From Gottfriedia acidiceleris (GTDB lineage Bacteria; Bacillota; Bacilli; Bacillales; Bacillaceae_G): DNA of 64,000 bases. Position 1 is the stretch's first letter; every line of letters begins with the position of its first letter. The notes below the pieces were generated by a model. The model had not been told where the DNA came from. It saw only the letters and a program-made list of their open reading frames with translations, and searched no databases. The position numbers and the translations under genes are program-made. The stretch spans positions 1,240,001 through 1,304,000 of the forward strand of contig NZ_CP096034.1 of NCBI RefSeq assembly GCF_023115465.1, in the 5' to 3' direction. Below, one piece after another: positions 49,388 through 58,678 of this stretch.

Positions 49388-50821
49388 TTATTTCCTCTTT
49401 TTTTGGTTCGTAATTTGTTGATTGAAAAGAATTGATAAAGCACTGTTTTGATATTTTTTCTTTAATTGTTTAAAGTTCAATGGAGAAAAAGGTTGACTAA
49501 AGGATTCATGATAGCTAGATAATTTCAACGCGTGACCTAAAATAATCATAGTGCTTGCAATGATCCCGATAATTCCAAATAATGAAGCCATAATCATTAT
49601 AGGGAAACGTAAAATGCGTAAGCTTGAAGCCATGTCATAATTAGGAATGATAAATGATGATATAGCAGTTAATGCTACAACAATTACCATAATGTTACTC
49701 ACAATTCCAGCTTGAACTGCGGCTTGACCAATAACAATTCCCCCAACAACCCCTACAGTAGTACTAATTGGAGTAGGTAAACGAATGGCTGCTTCTCTTA
49801 GCATTTCAAGAGTTATTTCCATAATGATTGCTTCAACGAGCGGATCAAAGGGTACATTCGCACGAGACTGACCAATCGATATAATTAATTTTAATGGAAC
49901 TACATCATAGTTGAATGAAATGATTGAAATGTAGATTCCAGGTAAATAAAGAGTAATGAAAAGAGCAACTATTCGTAGGAAAAAATTAAAAAACGTTATA
50001 ACTGGCCTAGTTGATGAGTCATCGATACTTTTAAAAAATGAAATAAATGATCCAGGCAAAATTATTACTTCAGAAGATCGATCTAATACAATCACAACTT
50101 TTCCTTTTAGGATTGCTTCTGTTGCAATATCAGGTCTTTCTGTTGTGACAAGCTGTGGAAAAAACGAAATCGGATACTTTTCCATCAATTGAGCCAGTTG
50201 ACTTGCATTTAGAATCGAGTCAAATTTAATTGTAGAAAGCTTTGATTCAATCTCAGTAACTAGTTCTGGCTTAACTACACCATCTAAATATGCGAGTGTA
50301 ACAAGTGTTTTATTATCCGTACCAACTTTAGTTTCCTTGAATAGTAAATCGCGACTTTGAATAAAACGTCGAAGCAACCCTAAATTAAGTTCAATTGTCT
50401 CCACAAATGAAATCTTTGAACCTTTTATAGAATTATCGATACTTGGTGGAGAAAAAGTACGTTTAGGAAAATCTTCAACAGAATAGAGAAATGCTTTCAC
50501 TTCTCCATCAATTAAAATAACATTTTTACCTGCCAGTAATGAATGTTCTATGTCTTCTATTTTTTTTGTGGGTGTTGTATGACTATAAAAAAATTGAAAT
50601 AGATCTTCTTTATATTCAAGAATATCAGTCGCAAACTGGTCTATTTTTTCTTCATTTACTAGGCTATTAAAATAGATAAATACACCTTTTTTCTCTTTTA
50701 GCATTACATTTTTTACTTCTAAATCTGAGGTAGGAAACAATGACCGAAGAAGTTCAATGTTTGAATTTAAATTACCCTCTTGGTTAATAAAATTAGAGCG
50801 ACGTTCTGTAGTTTCCTTCAA
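49388..50821 (-). CDS. Spore germinant receptor A subunit (GerA family), operon 2
   Basis: A 477-residue A subunit, closely related to the one at 33696-35156. The membrane part EAIIMEITLEMLREAAIRLP, STTVGVVGGIVIGQAAVQAG and FIIPNYDMASSLRILRFP differs from it by only a few residues, whereas the N-terminal domain is more divergent. The start is TTG with GTGAGG upstream. First gene of the second, inverted ger operon. Confidence 0.94.
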   Translation of the reverse strand: MKETTERRSNFINQEGNLNSNIELLRSLFPTSDLEVKNVMLKEKKGVFIYFNSLVNEEKIDQFATDILEYKEDLFQFFYSHTTPTKKIEDIEHSLLAGKNVILIDGEVKAFLYSVEDFPKRTFSPPSIDNSIKGSKISFVETIELNLGLLRRFIQSRDLLFKETKVGTDNKTLVTLAYLDGVVKPELVTEIESKLSTIKFDSILNASQLAQLMEKYPISFFPQLVTTERPDIATEAILKGKVVIVLDRSSEVIILPGSFISFFKSIDDSSTRPVITFFNFFLRIVALFITLYLPGIYISIISFNYDVVPLKLIISIGQSRANVPFDPLVEAIIMEITLEMLREAAIRLPTPISTTVGVVGGIVIGQAAVQAGIVSNIMVIVVALTAISSFIIPNYDMASSLRILRFPIMIMASLFGIIGIIASTMIILGHALKLSSYHESFSQPFSPLNFKQLKKKYQNSALSILFNQQITNQKKRK

Positions 50822-51126
50822 TGTACCTCACCCCATTCAAAGTTACATTTGTTACCAGACTTAATTTGCACAATGTAGGTGAATACTATTCTGATTTAAA
50901 TGGACCTAGCAGCATTTAAAAGGCTTCCTCTACCAAAACAATTAAGAACAATTGGTGATATTTTAATCAGTATCATTAATGGAAGACATTTAAAATACGT
51001 TTTTATCAAAGAATAACTATCTGTTAGTTTATTAGCCTTGCTGATTGTTAAACAATCCTTACCAAGTATAAAATCACCCTAAAATTACCAAAATAAATAA
51101 TAAAAACTACTAAAAGGGTGAGTTAA
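50822..51126. other. Intergenic region upstream of ger operon 2
   Basis: 305 bases between divergent genes. A 38-codon ATG frame (50900-51016, ending LKYVFIKE) reads like protein but has no ribosome-binding site, so it is not called. No confident sigma-G promoter was identified by eye. Confidence 0.35.
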
Positions 51127-51309
51127 TTGAGTATCGAATTCCAGGTTGGAAAAGATTACGAAAATGGTTCAATTAAAGATGTTTTACACGATTTAGGTTT
51201 TCAAGAAGATGGTAGAGAGTTTAAAAAAGACGGAAAGAGATATAGTTATGAAGGCTGTGATAAGTATCAAAGCTATATCTTTTCTGTGACAATGAATCAA
51301 TTAAATTAA
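51127..51309 (+). CDS. Small acidic protein of unknown function
   Basis: A 60-residue soluble protein starting at TTG behind a good AAGGGTGA site, with a hairpin terminator downstream. It is charged, has one cysteine (YEGCDKYQ) and no membrane segment. I do not recognise a family. The compact transcription unit with its own signals supports a real gene, but there is no homology evidence here. Confidence 0.6.
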   Translation: MSIEFQVGKDYENGSIKDVLHDLGFQEDGREFKKDGKRYSYEGCDKYQSYIFSVTMNQLN

Positions 51310-51361
51310 AGTATTATAAATAGACCTAATGTGGCTTTTGTTTTAAATCTAGTTATGTAAT

Positions 51362-51397
51362 TCCTATTGATGTTTAAATTTCAATAGGATTTTTTTT
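51362..51397 (+). terminator. Terminator after the 60-residue gene
   Basis: TCCTATTGA (51362-51370) and TCAATAGGA (51381-51389) pair perfectly around a 10-base loop; TTTTTTTT follows. Confidence 0.85.
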
Positions 51398-51576
51398 ATT
51401 TCAATGATTTTGTCTCCAAACTTACACAAATTTTTGCACATTTCTCTATCGAAAATAGTCGAAAGTGGTCTATTTTTTTAAAAAGTGTTGATGTTACTAC
51501 ACTAAAATAACCCGTTTGACCTCCGAATGAATTTTCAGAATAATTGATAACGTAGTCGGAAAATAGGAGGAAGAAG

Positions 51577-54500
51577 ATGGGGAGTAACTTATACAAAGGA
51601 AATATTCTAAAAGGTATGACTGCCGTGGCGCTATCGTCAAGCTTAATTTTGACCTCTTTTGGAAATGTAAATCATGTTTCAAAAGCTGATAGTTATTCAA
51701 AAGCAGAAGATATTCTTGCAAAATTAACACCAACGCAAAGGGCAGCTTTAAATGAGCTATCAACAAATGAGTCGAAAGGTCTGCAAATATCGAAATTGGA
51801 TTTAAATTCGAATGAACAAACAAATGTAATCGTTGAGTTTTCCAATAAACCGGCAAAGGTTGCACAAATTGAGGGAAGTTCAGAAGGTAAGCAGCTTTCT
51901 AAGACGGAAGCTTCTAAACTAGTAGATCAAGATCATGAGGATTTCCAGGCAGATGTAAATAAGGTTTTAATTGACGGGAAAAAATCAAAAGTAAATTTTA
52001 GAATTAATCGCTCATATAAGCATGCGTTCAATGGTGTAGCGATGAGCTTACCAGCAAATCAAATTAAAAACCTTTTAAAATCAAAAGCGGTTAAAGCAGT
52101 TTGGAAGAATGAAATGTTTTCAATTGATCCACCTAAACAAGCAGAAAATAATGACCAGTTAAAGGCTGATGAGTTTAATATCACTAATTATACACCGTAT
52201 GATGGATTGGATCGTTTACACGAAGAGGGTTTTACAGGAAAAGGAATCAAAATCGGAATACTTGATACAGGAATTGATTATAACCATCCTGACTTAAAAG
52301 ACGCTTATAAAGGTGGATATGATTTTGTTAACAATGATAATGATCCGATGGAAACAACGTATGCGGATTGGAAAAAATCTGGGCAACCAGAGCTTTCAGG
52401 CTCAAATACATATTATACAGAACACGGTACACATGTTGCTGGAATCATCGGTGGGCGTGGAGTAGCAAATAATGAATATAAAACTCTTGGAGCAGCACCC
52501 GAAGCTGATCTTTATTCTTACCGAGTATTAGGACCATATGGTAGTGGGACAACTGCTAATATTATTGCTGCATTAGATAAAGCTGTTGCAGATGGAATGG
52601 ATATTATAAACATGTCGTTAGGAGCATCAATTAATGATCCTCTTTATGCTACATCAGTTGCTGTTAACAATGCAGTTTTAAGTGGTGTAACGACTGTAGT
52701 TGCTGCGGGCAATAGTGGAGATCAAATGTATACTCTTGGCTCTCCAGGTGCATCAGCTTTAGCATTAACTGTTGGAGCCTCCTCAACTGCGATCAATATG
52801 TTTCAGTTTACTGGGTTACAAAATGGCAAAAATTATGCTGTAAGAGAAATGGCAAGAAATTATACAGATGATTTGACATCTTTAAAAGGAAAAACAATTA
52901 AATTAGTAGACGTTGGGCTAGGTAAAGCAACAGATTATAACGGTAAAGACGTAAATGGAAAAATAGCTTTTATCTCTCGTGGAGACACTGCATTTGTAGA
53001 TAAAATTAAAGTAGCGAAAAGTAAAGGCGCAGCTGGAGTAATTATTTATAACAATGAAGTGAATAAAGCAGAAGGACTAATCCAAGCGTATTTAGGTGAA
53101 TCGGTCAATTCAATTCCTAGTTTTTCAGTTTCATATGAAGACGGATTGGCAATTTTAACAGCGATGAAAGCTGGAGATACTGATTTTACATACGGTGATT
53201 TTACAAAAGTAAAAACTGCAGATGATGAATTAGCTGTTTTTAGCTCAAGAGGTCCTTCGAGGGTAAATTATGATATTAAACCAGAGATTACTGGACCTGG
53301 TGTTGCTGTACTTTCAACTGTTCCATTTTATGTTAATAATAAAACAGCTGATGGAACGAAACCGGAAGATTATAAAATAGCTTACGAACGCTTATCTGGT
53401 ACATCGATGGCAACTCCTTTTGTTGCAGGGGTTTCAGCATTATTACTCCAATCTAATAAAGATCTTCAACCAGCAAACGTAAAATCAATCTTAATGAATA
53501 CGGCTGATTCATTATCGAAAGATTACAGTGTTTATGAGATTGGGAGCGGAAGAGTAGACGCGTATGAGGCTATTCATTCAAATGTTGAAATTAGTGTTGT
53601 TGATAAAACACAAATGATTATTGATGGAAAAGAAAAATCTATTAGCGAGTTAACGGGTGCAATGAGCTTTGGATCAATTAGTTTTAATGATTTAGATCAA
53701 TCTTCAACACGAAATATTACTTTGAAAAATAGAAGTGAAAAAGCGAAAATCTTTAGTATTGAAGCCAAATTTCAAACTGGACTTAGAGGTTCAAAAGATG
53801 CTGCAAAAAATAATGTAACAATTTCAGGTCCAACATCCGTTAAGTTAAATGGCATTAGTTCAAAAACAATAAAAATGAATTTAAACATTCCTAAATCTGC
53901 TGAAAAAGGAATTTACGAAGGCTATATTGTTTTTACAAATAATGCCGATCAAACTGAAAAATATCAGATTCCCTTTGGCGTACATTATGTAGAAGAAGGC
54001 TTTAATTCAATGGCAACTTACAATAAGATGCAGACTTCAGACTACAATAATTACTATCCCTTATTAAATTACGCGACAGGTGTCGTTTTTAATGCTAGAT
54101 CGAGTATGAATACAATTGATTTTGTTTTATTGGACAGTGAAACTGAAAAAGAAATTGGCTATTTAGGAAAACTAAATACGTCTCAATACAATGAAAATAT
54201 AGATTATTATATTGATGGTGCTTTTACAGGATACTATTTACCGTTCACTGGAAATCCAAAGCAACCAATTTCAACTACAAAGGTTAAGGTACCGTATGGT
54301 CCAGGGCATTATAAAATAAAAATAATTGGGACAAATCGAGAAGGTAAAACATTTACGATGATAGATCATACAATGATTGATATTACAGGTCCCAAATTTA
54401 CTACAGATGTAGAAGAAGGTGTTATTGAGTACAAAGCAGGAGCGACATCATATCCAATTTCAGGTAGAGTGTTTGATAAAACGCAAGATGACTATAGAAA

Positions 54501-55686
54501 ACAAGGGATTTCTATTGATCAATCTGGTAACTTCGTAATGGAGAAGAATAATAGTTCAATGTTTACAAACGGATTTTATGTCGATGCAAACGGAAGCTTT
54601 ACATACAATATTCCAATAAACGCGAGAAGCTTTAATGTAGAACTTGCAGGATATAACTCAGCAGCGATCGGTGACCGTTACAAATACTATACTTTTATTC
54701 CAGAAGGCACTCCAAATGTATATGGTAGTGTAAATAAAAAAATTGTGAATCAAGGTGAAACTGTTAAAGTTACTTTAAAAGCTAGTAATCTAACAGATGC
54801 GAAAAAACTAATAACGAGCTTTGGATTTACTACTAGCCAACTAGAGTTAGTAGATGTAAAACTGAATCCAGCTATTGAAAAATTCGGAACCGCTAAACTT
54901 ACAACAACTTCAGTTCCAGCGGGTGCTCTAAAAGTAAATGTGGAAATGACAGAAGGTAAAATGACTGGTGATGTACCTTTTGCAGAAGTCACATTAAAAG
55001 TAAAAAATGACTCATTTAATATGCTATCAACTTTCAAATCTCCAACAGCTTCTTATGAAAATGATACGAATCAAACTATCTCGATGTTTTCAGCGATTAC
55101 TCCAATTTGGAGCAAACCTACCTATTCCAAAATTACTGGCGGTATTGGAATTCCAGAATCATTAAAAAGAGAAGGTAGAGAAGGTTGGAGGGTAGATCCA
55201 TCTAAAATCGGTGCAGTGCTAACAGTAAAAGACCAAAGTGGAAATATATATCCAGGAGTAATCTCTTCATACGGCTCGCCAACTGTAGAAAAACTACCAG
55301 TTACTATTGAGGAATTGGAAGCGTCACTTGATCTACCGGGTCATTTTACAATGTATGTACCATTCCATGTTGGCTTTTTAAATGACGAAGGGATGCCAAC
55401 TGCACATTGGAACCCCGAAATCAGCTTTAAAGCACCAATTGCGGGAGATGTAAATAAAGATAATGTAATCGACATAAAGGATGCATTATCTATTCAAACA
55501 TATTGGGGTACGAATAAACGAAGCGCAGATATTAATTTTGATAATACCGTTGATGCAAAAGATTTTGTTTTCTTTGAGAAAAATTACTTAATGCAAAATC
55601 CTACGGTTGTGGATGCACCAAAACCGGTTAAAAAATATAAGGGCAACACGATTGATGATATTAAAGTAGAGTTAGGGATTAATTAA
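51577..55686 (+). CDS. Large secreted subtilisin-like protease (Vpr-like) with cohesin- and dockerin-like C-terminus
   Basis: A 1369-residue cell-wall or extracellular serine protease. Signal peptide about 1-37; I9 propeptide about 83-187; S8 catalytic triad Asp230 (ILDTGIDYNH), His283 (EHGTHVAGI) and Ser610 (LSGTSMATPF). A PA domain is inserted at about 430-540 (KIAFISRGDTAFVDK). Beyond the Vpr-like core lie beta domains. A region at about 1047-1170 resembles cohesin (NQGETVKVTLKASNL, FGFTTSQLELVDVKL). A dockerin-like pair of calcium loops spans about 1290-1340 (GDVNKDNVIDIKDAL, ADINFDNTVDAKDF). B. subtilis Vpr is about 800 residues, so this is much longer. AGGAGGAAG precedes the ATG. Confidence 0.92.
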   Translation: MGSNLYKGNILKGMTAVALSSSLILTSFGNVNHVSKADSYSKAEDILAKLTPTQRAALNELSTNESKGLQISKLDLNSNEQTNVIVEFSNKPAKVAQIEGSSEGKQLSKTEASKLVDQDHEDFQADVNKVLIDGKKSKVNFRINRSYKHAFNGVAMSLPANQIKNLLKSKAVKAVWKNEMFSIDPPKQAENNDQLKADEFNITNYTPYDGLDRLHEEGFTGKGIKIGILDTGIDYNHPDLKDAYKGGYDFVNNDNDPMETTYADWKKSGQPELSGSNTYYTEHGTHVAGIIGGRGVANNEYKTLGAAPEADLYSYRVLGPYGSGTTANIIAALDKAVADGMDIINMSLGASINDPLYATSVAVNNAVLSGVTTVVAAGNSGDQMYTLGSPGASALALTVGASSTAINMFQFTGLQNGKNYAVREMARNYTDDLTSLKGKTIKLVDVGLGKATDYNGKDVNGKIAFISRGDTAFVDKIKVAKSKGAAGVIIYNNEVNKAEGLIQAYLGESVNSIPSFSVSYEDGLAILTAMKAGDTDFTYGDFTKVKTADDELAVFSSRGPSRVNYDIKPEITGPGVAVLSTVPFYVNNKTADGTKPEDYKIAYERLSGTSMATPFVAGVSALLLQSNKDLQPANVKSILMNTADSLSKDYSVYEIGSGRVDAYEAIHSNVEISVVDKTQMIIDGKEKSISELTGAMSFGSISFNDLDQSSTRNITLKNRSEKAKIFSIEAKFQTGLRGSKDAAKNNVTISGPTSVKLNGISSKTIKMNLNIPKSAEKGIYEGYIVFTNNADQTEKYQIPFGVHYVEEGFNSMATYNKMQTSDYNNYYPLLNYATGVVFNARSSMNTIDFVLLDSETEKEIGYLGKLNTSQYNENIDYYIDGAFTGYYLPFTGNPKQPISTTKVKVPYGPGHYKIKIIGTNREGKTFTMIDHTMIDITGPKFTTDVEEGVIEYKAGATSYPISGRVFDKTQDDYRKQGISIDQSGNFVMEKNNSSMFTNGFYVDANGSFTYNIPINARSFNVELAGYNSAAIGDRYKYYTFIPEGTPNVYGSVNKKIVNQGETVKVTLKASNLTDAKKLITSFGFTTSQLELVDVKLNPAIEKFGTAKLTTTSVPAGALKVNVEMTEGKMTGDVPFAEVTLKVKNDSFNMLSTFKSPTASYENDTNQTISMFSAITPIWSKPTYSKITGGIGIPESLKREGREGWRVDPSKIGAVLTVKDQSGNIYPGVISSYGSPTVEKLPVTIEELEASLDLPGHFTMYVPFHVGFLNDEGMPTAHWNPEISFKAPIAGDVNKDNVIDIKDALSIQTYWGTNKRSADINFDNTVDAKDFVFFEKNYLMQNPTVVDAPKPVKKYKGNTIDDIKVELGIN

Positions 55687-55758
55687 ATGTTTAAGACAAT
55701 CTCTACTGTTAGAGGCTAAAGTAGTCTATTTGAGAATCTAGGTAATAGATAACTAATC

Positions 55759-55788
55759 GGGGGAGTGAGTTTTTCTCTCCTTTTTTTA
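55759..55788 (+). terminator. Terminator after the large protease gene
   Basis: GGGGGAGTGAG and CTCTCC form an imperfect stem around a T-rich loop, followed by seven T. Confidence 0.6.
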
Positions 55789-55880
55789 CTATATTTACTC
55801 ATAGTACCAATGAATGGTGAGGTTTCAAACAAATAAAACTTTAGAGGTATAATTAGTAGACATGCTAAATAGAATGATAC

Positions 55881-55928
55881 AAAGAACTAGTCCTAAGTAA
55901 GTTTTAATTATAGGACTAGTTCTTTTTA
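55881..55928 (+). terminator. Strong hairpin terminator in the leader of the 76-residue gene
   Basis: A 15-bp perfect stem (AAAGAACTAGTCCTA at 55881-55895, TAGGACTAGTTCTTT at 55911-55925) with a T-tail. It lies upstream of the next gene rather than after a gene. GGTATAAT at about 55851-55858 could be a promoter -10, so this may be an attenuator. Confidence 0.7.
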
Positions 55929-55965
55929 CGAAAATCGTTGTTCTATACAAGTAGGAGGGGCAATT

Positions 55966-56196
55966 ATGAACTTTACAGATTATCTAATAAATGTAAAAAA
56001 ACTAAATGAAGTAAAAGCGAGTCAATATAATTATAGACTTTCAACTTTAAAAAAATATAGAATTTATAATAATGAAAAAGTATTAAGTGTTCATATGCTA
56101 AAGAGGATTAAAAGTCTTTCCAAAGATACAACAAAACAATATTTAAGGACAATTAATTATCATATTGAATTTTTAAATGACAACTATAGGATGTAA
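55966..56196 (+). CDS. Small basic protein, weakly like a tyrosine-recombinase core-binding domain
   Basis: A 76-residue Lys/Tyr-rich protein with a strong AGGAGGGG site before the ATG. The start, MNFTDYLINVKKLNEVKASQYNYRLSTLKKY, and the end, TKQYLRTINYHIEFLND, recall the helical SAM-like N-terminal domain of phage-type integrases. No catalytic domain (R-H-R-Y) follows in any frame. It is either an independent small DNA-binding protein or an integrase relic. The resemblance is weak. Confidence 0.55.
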   Translation: MNFTDYLINVKKLNEVKASQYNYRLSTLKKYRIYNNEKVLSVHMLKRIKSLSKDTTKQYLRTINYHIEFLNDNYRM

Positions 56197-56323
56197 CAAA
56201 TGTTTATTACTTCTAAAATTAGTTTATCTGCTCAAAATAATGTTTGAAAGGGCACTCTAAAGGATAAAATCCTGATAGATTGTCTTTTTTTATGAAACAG
56301 TTTTTAAAGGGGATGTAGTAAAC

Positions 56324-56830
56324 ATGAAGAATTTGTATAGAGGAAGTATTTTATTTATTTTAATGCTTTTTATCATGAGCGGATGTAATGGGAATACACT
56401 GAATACAACTAAAATTTCAGATGAGACAAAGGTGGCGAATGGTACAATGAATCCTTCTTTTTTTGTAGATCCATCAATCGATTTTTCAACTAATCAAATG
56501 ACTTCGATTATTATTGAATTCAAAACAAAGCCTGCTGTGGTAGCTGTAAAGGAAGCAGAGGCAGCTGGAAAACAACTTACTTTGGAAGAAGCAACTAAGG
56601 AAGTAGAAGAAAGTCATGCAAAATTTCAAGAAGAATTAAAAACTCTGCTAGAGGATCAACATGTACCGTATAAGATTAGGCATGTTTATAAGACTGCATT
56701 GAATGGTGTATCAATGGAGATACCTGGTAAGGATATTAAACGTTTATCTCAATCAACAGTGATTGCAAGAATCTATCCGAATAAAAAAGTACATATTATG
56801 CCTCCAGTTACACCGTTTAATCAGAAATAA
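56324..56830 (+). CDS. Lipoprotein consisting of a free-standing subtilisin propeptide (I9-like) domain
   Basis: A 168-residue lipoprotein: signal peptide with lipobox IMSGC (Cys at about residue 21), a linker, then an I9-like domain. Its segments line up with the propeptide of the large protease upstream: IIIEFKTKPAVVAV with VIVEFSNKPAKVAQ, AAGKQLTLEEATKEVEESH with SEGKQLSKTEASKLVDQDH, and YKTALNGVSMEIPGKDI with YKHAFNGVAMSLPANQI. There is no protease domain. I infer a membrane-anchored inhibitor or folding aid for the neighbouring protease. Confidence 0.8.
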   Translation: MKNLYRGSILFILMLFIMSGCNGNTLNTTKISDETKVANGTMNPSFFVDPSIDFSTNQMTSIIIEFKTKPAVVAVKEAEAAGKQLTLEEATKEVEESHAKFQEELKTLLEDQHVPYKIRHVYKTALNGVSMEIPGKDIKRLSQSTVIARIYPNKKVHIMPPVTPFNQK

Positions 56831-56846
56831 TAATTCACTTATGAGT

Positions 56847-56884
56847 GCCTCAAAAGTTTACATACTTTTGAGGCGTTTTTTTTT
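56847..56884 (+). terminator. Terminator after the propeptide-like lipoprotein gene
   Basis: An 11-bp perfect stem GCCTCAAAAGT / ACTTTTGAGGC with a 6-base loop and a run of nine T. Confidence 0.9.
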
Positions 56885-57030
56885 AGAAGCAAAATTTGAA
56901 ATTTAAAAATCACTTCAAATTTATCAATTACTATTTCATTAAAAACGATTAATTAAGTGTTTTTAATCTACAAAAACAAAATAAATTTGCTATTATGATA
57001 TAAAAAAGCTAGAAGTGATGGTGAAACACG

Positions 57031-58497
57031 ATGGATATTCATTTAGTTGCAAAAGATGAGTTAGAAGCTTCAGGGATTAGGTGGGTCGTGGAATCGCACT
57101 TTACTGGTATTAACCTTGTTTCTTGGAAAACGATGGGAGAATTCGAAAAGGCTATTCAAAAGCAGCAACCCGACCTTGTCATATTTGATATGGATCATTG
57201 GAAAAATGAGAATGAAAGATTTGGTGATTTAATCCATAAATTTTCAATTCGTTGGTTAGGTATTTCATCCGAGCGAATTTTTCAAACTGCCTATCTTGCA
57301 TTACAATATCGAGCGGAGGATGTATTGTTTAGACCGTTTTCTCCTACGGATTTAATTAAGCATATTCAACAATTACGCTATCAAATTCGTAATAAAGAAC
57401 GATACTTTACTAGAAACATTAATGAAGAAATAAACCCTTTTAATATAGATTATCCTGACCTTTTTTTGAATGAACGAATGTATGATGGTCCCATTACGAT
57501 GGTTGCACTTTTGACACCGAATTCAGGGACACTTCCTCTTGTCTATAAAGCATTAGAACGAAATCCCTTTACCGGGAAAAATCGTTTATTCGTAGGATCT
57601 GACTTTATTTTAAGTGTACATGAAGTTGATGAAGTATTATTGCAGGACGAATATAATGCATTTCTTGCTCGCTGGAAGGAAATGATGGATGAGCCTCTTG
57701 CAATCGTCATGAAGGTTGGAGCTCAGGAAGAAACATTAAAAGATATTTTCGAGCAAACACTTCAGTTAACACGGAGAATCTTCTTTGAAGGTTATGATAT
57801 TATTTTGGCCGAAAACGAACCCATGCCATTTCAAGAGAAGGATCCATTCCTTACACCTCTAGAGCAACGCCACTGGATTGAAATGCTAGAAAAAAGAGAT
57901 GCAAAAGCAATTCGAGACTGGATGGAACGAGAATTTTTAACCTTCCAGCAGCCTTACCCAGATCCTGAAATTGTTCGAATTCGATTAACTAGTGTACTTG
58001 CACAAATAAGAAGATATATGAAATCAAATAATCTTCAAAATGCATCATGGGAAGGAACTTATTATGACATTTTCCAAAAAATTGTACATGGACCAATCAT
58101 CTACCAAATTGTTCAAGAATTGCTTGATTTTACAACAAGGCTATTGCTACAAGGACATGATTCTTCCCAAGAAGGCCACCGTACTTTAGTTGAGAAAACA
58201 AGGGAGTTAATTGAATCGAATTATTGGGATGCCGGATGGAGTTTAACAGATTGCGCTGAGGCGCTTCGGATTAATAAAAGTACACTAAGCCGTCGCTTTG
58301 CCGCCGAATCAAATCAATCGTTTAGAGAGACGCTCCATGAAGTGCGAATTCGAGAAGCAAAACGATTATTAGATGAAACTGACTTACCATTAGATGAAAT
58401 TTCAAGATTAATTGGCTATTCTCACCAATCATATTTTAATGCAAAGTTCAAACAACTTGAGGGGTGTACTCCTTTAGTTTATCGATCAGGATTGTAA
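57031..58497 (+). CDS. Large AraC-family regulator with an atypical receiver domain
   Basis: A 488-residue transcription regulator. Residues 1-125 look like a receiver: LVIFDMDHW supplies a possible phosphoacceptor Asp. However, the usual acidic pair is replaced (HLVAKDELEA), the switch Thr is Ser (LGISSER) and the conserved Lys is Arg (VLFRPFSP). A ~250-residue middle region is followed by a C-terminal AraC domain with two helix-turn-helix units (WSLTDCAEALRINKSTLSRR and LPLDEISRLIGYSHQSYFNA). No kinase gene is adjacent. Its targets are unknown; the neighbouring amine-oxidase gene is one candidate. Confidence 0.87.
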   Translation: MDIHLVAKDELEASGIRWVVESHFTGINLVSWKTMGEFEKAIQKQQPDLVIFDMDHWKNENERFGDLIHKFSIRWLGISSERIFQTAYLALQYRAEDVLFRPFSPTDLIKHIQQLRYQIRNKERYFTRNINEEINPFNIDYPDLFLNERMYDGPITMVALLTPNSGTLPLVYKALERNPFTGKNRLFVGSDFILSVHEVDEVLLQDEYNAFLARWKEMMDEPLAIVMKVGAQEETLKDIFEQTLQLTRRIFFEGYDIILAENEPMPFQEKDPFLTPLEQRHWIEMLEKRDAKAIRDWMEREFLTFQQPYPDPEIVRIRLTSVLAQIRRYMKSNNLQNASWEGTYYDIFQKIVHGPIIYQIVQELLDFTTRLLLQGHDSSQEGHRTLVEKTRELIESNYWDAGWSLTDCAEALRINKSTLSRRFAAESNQSFRETLHEVRIREAKRLLDETDLPLDEISRLIGYSHQSYFNAKFKQLEGCTPLVYRSGL

Positions 58498-58501
58498 AAG
58501 A

Positions 58502-58532
58502 AACGGTTCAGTTTAGCTGAACTGTTTTTTTA
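58502..58532 (+). terminator. Terminator after the AraC-family regulator gene
   Basis: AACGGTTCAG (58502-58511) pairs with CTGAACTGTT (58517-58526) with one G-T pair; more T follow. Confidence 0.8.
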
Positions 58533-58678
58533 TGAATCTATTTAACTAAGAATCATTGAAAAATTTAGTAGAGTAATAAAACAAATGACCTAGAAGTAAC
58601 GTGACAAAAGGATAATTCTAAATAAATGATTTTATGAATAAATTTTAAGAATGAAAACTTTAGAAAGAGTTGATTTTT

